From Perkinsus marinus ATCC 50983 (lineage: Eukaryota; Perkinsozoa; Perkinsida; Perkinsidae), in contig NW_003207807.1 in the NCBI RefSeq assembly GCF_000006405.1, positions 81,041 to 108,896 of the forward strand: a stretch of DNA of 27,856 bases, given 5' to 3'. Below the pieces are notes generated by a model. The model was not told the DNA's origin. It saw nothing but the letters and a program-made list of their open reading frames with translations, and searched no databases. The first letter of the stretch is position 1; each line of letters starts with the position of its first letter. Below are positions 19,435 to 27,856 of this stretch, in pieces. Made by a program: the position numbers and the translations under genes.

Positions 19435-21418
19435 TCAATCATGACTACCACTGCGATCCCTCTTATCACGAGATCTGGAGCGAGGACGGTGATGATGACG
19501 ATCCTTGTCGTTGTGATTGCGATGTTTCGACTTCCTCGAACCTGACCGTTGATAATCATAACATTTCAACACATCTTAGCTTCACTTGAGTCACTCAGGT
19601 TATTAAACCGTACGCATATACATCCAAGTTGAACGTACATGCGCACGGGTTTCGGGCTCATGTAAGACTATGCATACGATGTAAGACTCCCATGAAACTT
19701 CATTTCTATTCCAAGGGTATTAAGTCCAACGACGCGCTCCTATAACACTAAATTCCTCGCGTGATGGAGAGCATCAACATCAGCGTCAACCAATAGTCGA
19801 TACTCCGATGCAAACACCAAGGACAGCACGACCTAACGGAGACCTACGCATCTTAGAGAGGTGGGTCCTCCAATCTTCGACCTTCGACTGAGACTCCCCA
19901 CTCTTCCGTTCATTCGCATCGGGGCCATTCCTCGTCTCCTCCAGATTCTCCTCAACCTCCTTATTTCCAGACCGCGTCGGGGATCTGCCGCATACTTCCA
20001 TATACTGCTCCACCATAGTCGCAAGAGTGGTCGAGATAGAATTACCTGCGTTCAATCGGAGTTTTCTCCATGGTCGGAGCTTCCCTTGTTGGTGGTGATA
20101 AAGGCATGCCTCTGGCCGAGGCGAACTTCTCTCTCAGCGCTTTACTGGTCTCCTTAATCTTAGCCCAGCCTTGATGCTGCTTGCCACTACAATAGACCAA
20201 AGCATTCTCTGTAGTGATAACACTGTGCGATGAGAAAAGGACGATCATCCGGACCCCTCACTGTGGAGGACAAGCAGCTGGCAGGTCTAAATGCCTGAGA
20301 CTCTCCGTAACACGACGACAGCCTTAACAACACCACTGAGGAAGCAGCAAGCTTCCCCTTTGCCAGGTAAGAGTCGAGTATAGGTCACGAAGCAGATATT
20401 CGATGAAGGCCACCCAAAGCTACCGTGCATGCTCGTGATTCTCTAGAGTCATATGAGCGTCGTTCTCATTGAGGGTTACCAGACAGCCGCAAACGTCACA
20501 AACTAGTTCAGTACGCGTCATATGGAGGTACTTCTCACCACTCAAGTCACGAATCTTATCATTCAGTGGCTCGATCTGAAATTACAAGGGTAGATTCTTC
20601 ACGCGCCACAAAATTACCCCAACACTCATCATCATCTACTACCTGCGCCATCTTCTTTTCGGAGTCCATCAAGCGGCCTCTCTCCGCTAAGCCCTCGGCC
20701 TCTTTGACCAGACCGTCGATTTTGCTCTGAAACCATCATCGTCATACCACACTTCTCGGAACTCGTGCGAGAATCCGATGCCCAAGGGCGAGAGGCGCTA
20801 GGAGCATCCCAAACATATTTCCCGAATTGACATTTACATGACCACAGAACGGTAACCTATAGTACCCGTAGTTCATCGATTTTCGCCTTATTCTGGGCGG
20901 GAACCTCGATGTCTGGTATTTCTGTGGCCACTCGAGCCTTCCCTGAACATCTTTGCATGAACAATCTTCTGCCGATCACAACACCTACCTCTGCGGATCT
21001 TCTGGGCCAACTGGGTCTCCATGTACTCGCAATAGCTCAGTAATTTACGTTCATACCTGCAACCCTCACTCTGCAGGTCACCGATACGCCATTTCAAACC
21101 TATCAATGATTTCTTTCTTTTCCCTGCTATCCTCCATCTGGTCAAACCGGAATTTAGTATACTCACAATGTTCCTTCCCACAGGACCCCGTATAGGCTCG
21201 AGTATTCACAAAGAGCTCATTAGGACTGAATGGGTCGTGATGCGAGAACAGCGAATGGTAGATCATCTGTAGTACCAGAAATCCACTAGGTAGTAGGGAC
21301 AGTACTGATCCTGGTAGAGCCAGTTTATCCTCTTTTCAGAAGATTTCGACTTGCCAGCTGCAGTGGCGTTACGATCGCGACCCATGAGCTGGTCTAGAAG
21401 TGCTCGAGCTTCTTCCAT
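19435..21418 (-). CDS. LUC7-like splicing factor, copy A
   Basis: Nine exons (21276-21418, 21100-21225, 20989-21056, 20866-20942, 20643-20726, 20424-20575, 20046-20186, 19848-19984, 19435-19541) join to 1035 nt, 344 residues, ending in TGA. The start EEARALLDQLMGRDRN is the LUC7 signature. A CCCH finger spans YCPYYLVDFCPNELFVNTRA to CGKEHCEYTK. Helical segments follow (YERKLLSYCEYMETQLAQ). The second, C2H2-type finger is LVCDVCGCLVTLNEND with ENHEHARGKQHQGW. The C-terminus has KVEDWRTHLSKMR and an Arg/His/Ser-rich tail (RPRSRSRDKRDRSGSHD). LUC7 proteins are U1 snRNP-associated and influence 5' splice-site choice. Introns are 43-306 nt; the last (19542-19847) and that at 20187-20423 are longest. 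It lies 318 nt downstream of copy B in the same orientation. Confidence 0.92.
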
Positions 21419-21735
21419 CACAGGGGAAAAAAGACGGCTGGGGACATTTGAATTTCCCGATGTCGTACCACACCTTTTCCAATTCCTGTATTCCCTCTAC
21501 ACCCAATCCGTGTCGATCTCCCTCGAACCACACAGTGCTCTTATGATCACAGAATGACTGTCTAGTGAAACTGAATCATTCCGATTGCATCATCCAATGC
21601 GATACATTGAACCTAATTAAGCTGGACGAGCGACGTTAGTAGTGCTGAGCTCCAGCTCCCAACACAATGGTACATATATAGAGTGGGAAACGCATAAGGC
21701 TTAGATATGGTAGAGGTGAAACCAACTTAACATTG
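21419..21735. other. Spacer between the two LUC7-like genes
   Basis: 317 nt separate the 3' end of copy B from the start codon of copy A. It must hold the copy B 3' end signals and the copy A promoter. No other exon was seen. Confidence 0.5.
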
Positions 21736-23866
21736 CTACGACTGCTCTTGCTCCTTCGTAAGGCCACTGCCGTGCCTACTTCTACTGCGAGTGCGACTCT
21801 CCTCTCGCTGTTCCTTCTCTTCATGACGATGATGTCGACGCTTCCGCCCTTGTCGTGCTCCTGCAGAGCGCACAAGCAGACTACAGGACCCAGCGACACG
21901 GCGCCCTTAGTCCTACGCATCTTCGCAAGATAATCCCTCCAGTCCTCCACCTTACTCATGTACTCCTCCGACGTTCGCGATATCGTTGCACTAGCTGTTG
22001 ATGACGCATGCCGTCGAGAAGACACCGATGCTTCAGAAGGAGTAGGAGTGGAACTGAACAACAAGTCGTCCACACCCTAGGAGCTCCACAAATGCTCCGT
22101 ATCAACGACCGGAGGTGTATTCACATGCAACGTCCCTTCACCCGAAAGGATCACTTTTCGAACGGGGAAGCTTGCGATAAACAGTCGCGAAATCCATCAT
22201 TTTCAGAATGGGAAAATCCGACAACCTACGGCGGTTCACTCGTTGCTGTTGCCTCTTTCGGTGGCAGGGATGGAGAAGGGGAAGGTGTATGACTCTTTGA
22301 CAAGAACTTCTCTCGAAGAATCGATATAGTCTCGCGGATCTTAGCCCAACCCTGATGCTGCTTTCCTCTGAGAAGAATCACAAGGTTGAGCGTGTAAGAT
22401 ACAGAATAGGTCAGACAAGAGAACATCCATCTCACCGTGCATGCTCATGATTTTCTACATTAGCCTTAGGGTCGTTCTCATTAAGTGTAACAAGGACTCC
22501 GCAAACGTCACATACGAATTCAGTTCGAGTCATCATCATATACTTCTCCCCGCTCAACTCTCGGATCTTAGCGTTTAACGACTCAGTCTGACACCACAGT
22601 AGCGGTCAAGGAGGCCTTCGATGACGACCAACCTGTCCCATCTTCTTCTCGGATTCGACAATTCTACCCTTCTCGGCGAGCTCCTCAGCCTCCTTCACGA
22701 TACCGTGTATACGGCCCTAAGAGCAGTTCAAACGCATAATCACTCATACCACTCCTCTCCCAACTCACCTTTAGCTCTTCTATCTGCTCCTTATTCTGTG
22801 GTGGAACTTCTATGTCCGGTATCTCGGCACTGACTCGAGCCTTACCTGCAGCACAACACGGATGACCCTGGATGCCTCAAGCTGAACAATAACTGGATAC
22901 GTATAGCAGTGAACAACTAACTACTACAACCCGCTCGAAACGAGTACGGTGCGCTCAGAAGTGACGCTCTCTTCCGTCACCTACCTCTCCTTATCTTATG
23001 CGCCAGTTGTGTCTCCAAATATTCCAAGAAGCTCAATAGCTCTCGAGAGTACCTGTCGCCGTGCTATCACAACCTTCGAGAGACCACAGTCAGCAGCGGA
23101 AGTGAAGACGACTCCATTGCAGCTCTCCACGAAGATTGAAGACCACACACATATTTTCCCATCAACCTACTTATCAACCACAGCTCTCTTTTCCGCACAG
23201 TCTTCCCATTTATCAAAGCGTGACTTGGTGTATTCGCAATGCTCCTTATTGCACATACCCATATCAGCTCTCGTGTTCACGAATAGATCATTAGGGCTGA
23301 TCAAGGAGACCGTACTCCCAGCAGGCCCACCTACTACGGGCGTACCACGAAAAAGTTCCAGAACAGGAACAATGAGTTCAGTAAAAGCTGCCTATTCATA
23401 GTTAGTGCAACATAATGCCGAGGGAAATACGAATATGAAGAATAAACAATGTACGTGAAAATATACATATGAAAAGTGAACACGAATCAACCACATCTGA
23501 GCGATTAAATATGAGTGTATACCCCCAATTCACATAACATAGATATTCCACATCACGCGTTCGATAAGCTATATAACGATGAACGATTACTGCACGCTCT
23601 ACTACTCGGTACACTGCTCTCTCACCCCGAACACAGCGACAAGCACACTTTTCGATGCACACGATTCTATAAAGTGCGAGCATTGAGGAGTGCGCGTAGA
23701 GGTAGAGCCCAAAGGTAACGTACCAGAAATCCACCAAGAAGTACGGGCAGTATCGCGTCTGCGTCAACCAGTTAATCTTTTTCTCCTCACTCGCATTCTT
23801 TTCTGCCGCAGAAACGTTTCTGTCGCGACCCATGAGCTGATCGAGCAAGGCCCTTGCCTCTTCCAT
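21736..23866 (-). CDS. LUC7-like splicing factor, copy B
   Basis: Nine exons (23724-23866, 23171-23296, 22985-23052, 22769-22845, 22633-22716, 22436-22587, 22230-22367, 21917-22053, 21736-21860) join to 1050 nt, 349 residues, ending in TAG. It parallels copy A: EEARALLDQLMGRDRN, the CCCH finger YCPYFLVDFCPNDLFVNTRA with CNKEHCEYTK, helices (YSRELLSFLEYLETQLAH), the C2H2-type finger LVCDVCGVLVTLNEND with ENHEHARGKQHQGW, KVEDWRDYLAKMR and an RS-like tail (REESRTRSRSRHGSG). Exons 1-6 and 8 have exactly the copy A lengths (143, 126, 68, 77, 84, 152, 137), so the copies arose by tandem duplication of an already intron-rich gene. Intron 1 is 427 nt here against 50 nt in copy A. Sequence between the fingers and tails has diverged most. 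Confidence 0.92.
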
Positions 23867-25045
23867 AGTAGTAACAGTAGTTTAAGGTTAAGGAATATAC
23901 GTACAACTAACAGGAAGATTCCTGGAGAGCTCGTAACCTGACGATCGTTGAAGTGATAGAGATAATATTTAACGCGACGATTGCACGCATATGCAACATG
24001 GAACCGAACCTAACCCCATTGGTATGCGTGGAGGGCTCACCCGCACCAGTGAGAGGGTTCACCGGCACCAATCACCTCGAAAGTTTATCCACTCAGTAAC
24101 TGGTACGGAGGGCGGCCTACGGCCGCCCCGCAAGCCCTCAGTGCTTCACGCTTTGCAATCGGAGGGTTTTCGGGGTTGGCCGTTTTCCTCGATTTTGCCA
24201 AGTGCACAAAACGCGCTGTTGAGGAAGTGCAAGATTTACCAAGTTCTCCAAGTTAGCGGTCTCAGCCTTTATTGAAGGTTCTCAGGCTGTGCCTGTGACT
24301 CCAGTGGTTGTCGTTGATGCTGGTGGCTGTGGTCACCATGATCATAACAAGAATCCTTGTAGAACCGCAGTCGCGGAGCGAGCCAAGCGAGCGGAGCATA
24401 TACCGTAACAACAGGCACTTTCGCGTTGTGCGTGCGTGCGTGCGTGCAGAGTTATTCTGGCTTAACTACGAAGCGTGGGAGGCTATCAGCTAAATCAAAT
24501 AACTCCTCTGTATGCGGAGGTGTTGGGGAAAATGGGAAAACTAGATTATGCGAGCCGATCGAAGAGATATGCACGAAAAGCTTTAATGATGGAGAAATGT
24601 CCTACCCGGGGATCAAACCGGGGACCTATGTAAAATTCATTGATTGAGTCCATAGACGTGGATTCCGCTCCTTCGTCACGAAGGCCTATTTGTCCTTGAA
24701 CTCGCCCTTCCCCCGCGTAGCTGGGCTTATTCTGCACGCATGCGCTAATGTGGCCGAGCTGCAACCCTCACTCCCTTTGCGCACACATACACAATTGCCC
24801 ATGAAAAATGGCACCTCATTTGCGACAAGTCCGGAACGCGGTAGCCATGTCTCAGGGAGGTACACATAGCCAGCGAGACGATGAGGCTGCGAGAATGAGG
24901 GTTGGAGAATGTCTTGGATGGATATATTCGTAACAGGGACATGCTCTTTGCATGTGGACGCTTGTTTGAAACATATTCGATGGATGCTGAAGTTATTAGA
25001 CATCCAACGAAACACCACACTGAAAACGAAGCTCGATACAATAGT
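23867..25045. other. Intergenic, GC-rich hairpins, no gene
   Basis: About 1.2 kb upstream of LUC7 copy B. The part 24001-24420 is more GC-rich than its surroundings and holds a perfect hairpin at 24110-24128 (GGGCGGCC, loop TAC, GGCCGCCC). A near-repetitive GCGGAGCGAGCCAAGCGAGC follows around 24373-24397, and a short GTGC tandem run lies near 24426-24447. It could be a non-autonomous mobile element, but I found no terminal repeats. No supported coding exon. Confidence 0.4.
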
Positions 25046-25822
25046 AGTTGGGAATTACTCAGTCCTCTCGATATTTCCACAATGGATAGTGGAATGGCGA
25101 ATATCACCCTCAAACTGAAAGGGGTCCATTTTGTTAGTCACAAGGGTGTTACTGCTTCTAGACATTGTGCGCGATTGCACGTATGTGCATGGCTGATCAT
25201 CCATTCTCCCGAATAAATTAAGACAGAGATCTTTACAACTTCTTCTAACTTGTGTTATCGACTAAGAGTCACAGCCAAGCAACACAAGGGGCATCGTCTA
25301 TAGTTGGGAATGACCCGTCCTGCCTCTATTTTCACAATGGACGGTGGGGTGGCGAACATCACCCTCAATCTGAAGGAGTTCCAAATAGTTAGTCACAAGG
25401 GGCATCGTCCATAATTGAAAATTACTCAGTCCTCTCTATATTTCCACAATGAATGCTGGCTCAATCCGAAGGAGGTGCATGTTGTTAGTTATGAGGAGCA
25501 TCGTCCATTGTTGGGAATGACTCAGTACTCCTATATTTTCACGATGGATAGTGGTGACGGATATCATCCTCAATCTAAAGGAGGCCCACATAGTTAGTCA
25601 CAAAAGACATCGCCTATAGTTGGGAATTACTCAGTCCTCTAGATATTTCCACAATGGATAGTGGAATGGCGAATATCACCCTCAAACTGAAAGGGGTCCA
25701 TTTTGTTAGTCACAAGGGTGTTACTGCTTCTAGACATTGTGCGCGATTGCACGTATGTGCATGGCTGTTCATCCATTCTCAATAAATTAAGACAGAGATC
25801 TTTACAACTTCTTCTATGTTAT

Positions 25823-26192
25823 GAGTGCCTAAGTTGACTCCCAACTAAAGCTTATCCAAGGCGCAGAAAAGCCTTTGTGTATGCGTACAACTGTGTAAGG
25901 GCATAGCTAATGGCTTAAGGGCACAAACAACTTCAAGAGTGCAAGGATAACCATTCTCAGTCACTTACACTAAATAGATGACGAGAAATGCTAAGATCAC
26001 AATGGTGCACACAGAGTGACTCAGCTACAGAGACATGATGCTCGACTAATGCCTGATTACAGCATATAACATCTCGCAGCTGCCGTTAAAGGTGTTCATG
26101 AAGAACTTCTTCATTGTGGTGCTTCTGAGGTTGAAGATTACTTGAAGAAGGTGTATTCCTGGCCTTGTATGCCTGATTACAGCATATAACAT
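25823..26192 (+). repeat. Segment X, first copy, of the array
   Basis: A roughly 370-nt non-monomer segment starting GAGTGCCTAAGTTGACTCCC and ending where GGCTAATCATCC resumes the linker. It contains a duplicated GCCTGATTACAGCATATAAC (near 26050 and 26171) and a short piece with retroelement-like coding character. The second copy at 27350-27719 differs by only a few bases. Confidence 0.85.
26079..26190 (+). mobile_element. Possible LTR-retrotransposon integrase fragment (fossil)
   Basis: One frame of segment X gives a peptide with HEELLHCGA, then YLKKVYSWPCMPD. This resembles the zinc-binding (HHCC-type) N-terminal region of Ty3/gypsy-like integrases, with H-x4-H and WPCM. It is a short broken piece of about 35 codons, amplified as part of the satellite. 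No LTR, reverse transcriptase or other pol region was seen in the window. Because both copies are nearly identical, the spread of the array is recent relative to the fragment's own decay. Confidence 0.35.
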
Positions 26193-27349
26193 GGCTAATC
26201 ATCCATTCTCCCGAATAAATTAAGACAGAGATCTTTACAACTTCTTCTAACTTGTGTTATCGACTAAGAGTCGCAGCCAAGCAACACAAGGGGCATCGTC
26301 TATAGTTGGGAATGACCCGTCCTGCCTCTATTTTCACAATGGACGGTGGGGTGGCGAACATCACCCTCAATCTGAAGGAGTTCCAAAGAGTTAGTCACAA
26401 GGGGCATCGTCCATCATTGGGAATTACTCAGTCCTCTCGATATTTCCACAATGGATGCTGGCTCAATCCGAAGGAGGTGCATGTTGTTAGTTATGAGGAG
26501 CATCGTCCATTGTTGGGAATGACTCAGTACTCCTATATTTTCACGATGGATAGTGGTGACGGATATCATCCTCAATCTAAAGGAGGCCCACATAGTTAGT
26601 CACAAAAGACATCGCCTATAGTTGGGAATTACTCAGTCCTCTAGATATTTCCACAATGGATAGTGGAATGGCGAATATCACCCTCAAACTGAAAGGGGTC
26701 CGTCCATTTTGTTAGTCACAAGGGTGTTACTGCTTCTAGACATTGTGCGCGATTGCACGTATGTGCATGGCTGATCATCCATTCTCCCGAATAAATTAAG
26801 ACAGAGATCTTTACAACTTCTTCTAACTTGTGTTATCGACTAAGAGTCACAGCCAAGCAACACAAGGGGCATCGTCTATAGTTGGGAATGACCCGTCCTG
26901 CCTCTATTTTCACAATGGACGGTGGGGTGGCGAACATCACCCTCAATCTGAAGGGGTTCCAAATAGTTAGTCACAAGGGGCATCGTCCATAATTGAAAAT
27001 TACTCAGTCCTCTCTATATTTCCACAATGGATGCTGGCTCAATCCGAAGGAGGTGCATGTTGTTAGTTATGAGGAGCATCGTCCATTGTTGGGAATGACT
27101 CAGTACTCCTATATTTTCACGATGGATAGTGGAGTGACGGGTATCATCCTCAATCTAAAGGAGGCCCACATAGTTAGTCACAAAAGACATCGCCTATAGT
27201 TGGGAATTACTCAGTCCTCTCGATATTTCCACAATGGATAGTGGAATGGCGAATATCACCCTCAAACTGAAAGGGGTCCATTTTGTTAGTCACAAGGGTG
27301 TTACTGCTTCTAGACATTGTGCGCGATTGCACGTATGTGCATGGCTGTT

Positions 27350-27719
27350 GAGTGCCTAAGTTGACTCCCAACTAAAGCTTATCCAAGGCGCAGAAAAGCC
27401 TTTGTGTATGCGTACAACTGTGTAAGGGCATAGCTAATGGCTTAAGGGCACAAACAACTTCAAGAGTGCAAGGATAACCATTCTCAGTCACTTACACTAA
27501 ATAGATGACGAGAAATGCTAAGATCACAATGGTGCACACAGAGTGACTCAGCTACAGAGACATGATGCTCGACTAATGCCTGATTACAGCATATAACATC
27601 TCGCAGCTGCCGTTAAAGGTGTTCATGAAGAACTTCTTCATTGTGGTGCTTCTGAGGTTGAAGATTACTTGAAGAACGTGTATTCCTGGCCTTGTATGCC
27701 TGATTACAGCATATAACAT
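27350..27719 (+). repeat. Segment X, second copy, of the array
   Basis: Matches 25823-26192 almost base for base, including the duplicated GCCTGATTACAGCATATAAC and the same integrase-like fossil fragment (about 27606-27717). The left junction differs: here X follows GTGCATGGCTGTT directly, whereas the first copy keeps about 70 nt more of linker. Confidence 0.85.
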
Positions 27720-27856
27720 GGCTAATCATCCATTCTCCCGAATAAATTAAGACAGAGATCTTTACACTTCTTCTAACTTGTGTATCGACTAAGAGTCGCA
27801 GCCAAGCACACAGGGGCATCGTCTATAGTTGGGAATGACCCGTCCTGCCTCTATTT

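Larger units (their letters stand above)
25046..27856 (+). repeat. Satellite-like higher-order tandem repeat array
   Basis: Diverged monomers of about 96-112 nt recur, each carrying TTGGGAATNACTCAGT-like, ATTTTCACAATGGA-like and GTTAGTCACAAGG-like blocks. They are ordered into four types: S2 (111 nt), S3 (96), S4 (109-111) and S1 (about 112). S2 begins at 25291, 26293, 26869 and 27816. Blocks are joined by a linker that starts TTACTGCTTCTAGACATTGT and holds AATAAATTAAGACAGAG. Every second block is followed by a longer segment X (25823-26192, again from 27350). X and everything after it repeat with a period of 1527 nt (25823 to 27350). The array runs off the right edge. Short ORFs cross monomers only because the types lack stops in one frame. 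Confidence 0.93.

Noticed and set aside
24590-24660. tRNA T-arm-like GGTTTGATCC on the minus strand
   Set aside because: The loop would be 8 nt, there is no A box, D-arm or matching acceptor stem upstream, so it is not a tRNA gene.
26306-26599. 97-codon ORF and its relatives read as a repeat-protein gene
   Set aside because: It is a by-product of satellite monomers lacking stops in one frame. It breaks within S4 and has no start, splice or domain support.
25046-27856. CRISPR-like array
   Set aside because: The monomers are long, contiguous and diverged, without short identical repeats and unique spacers, in a eukaryotic setting.

Overview
This is nuclear DNA from a eukaryotic microbe. Genes are split by many very short introns: I could place about 50, mostly 35-100 nt, with GT...AG ends. 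TAA, TAG and TGA are all used as stops. Proteins were read by joining exons by eye and testing phase. Six models close exactly in frame. They are an hnRNP-like two-RRM protein, a SAP-domain protein, RanBP1, a two-finger U1/matrin-type zinc-finger protein and two LUC7-like proteins. A TXNDC9 (phosducin-like) gene closes with one ambiguous acceptor. The compact introns and moderate GC content suit a protist. An alveolate such as a perkinsozoan is my guess from general style, with no diagnostic marker seen.

Layout. 1-840: no gene seen. 841-~1761 (-): multi-pass membrane protein whose 5' part holds two in-frame TGA codons. 1971-3850 (-): two-RRM RNA-binding protein with a Q/A/Y-rich tail. 3851-6060: no gene I can support. 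6060-7884 (+): one or two coiled-coil-like unknown genes. 8397-8993 (-) SAP protein and 9587-10445 (+) RanBP1 are divergent. 10591-10831 (+): possible tiny gene. 10969-12405 (+): TXNDC9. 12458-13166 (+): unknown gene. 13408-13489 (-): tRNA-Ser(AGA). 13490-14583: nothing firm. 14584-15763 (-): zinc-finger protein. 15904-16833 (-): intronless membrane-anchored methyltransferase of the Methyltransf_16/METTL21 type. 16834-19434: non-genic, with hairpins, a dead Tc1-type transposase fragment and one weak ORF. 19435-21418 and 21736-23866 (-): tandem LUC7-like paralogues. 23867-25045: non-genic with GC-rich hairpins. 25046-27856: complex satellite-like repeat array with a 1527-bp higher-order period, running off the window edge.

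Several of the genes act on RNA: the hnRNP-like protein, U1-type zinc-finger protein and both LUC7 proteins (U1 snRNP-associated in other eukaryotes), plus RanBP1 in Ran transport. Eukaryotic neighbours need not be functionally linked and I see no operon logic. I found no convincing new system. The points most worth a second look are the LUC7 duplication, the satellite array, the two in-frame TGA codons, and the intronless membrane-anchored methyltransferase.
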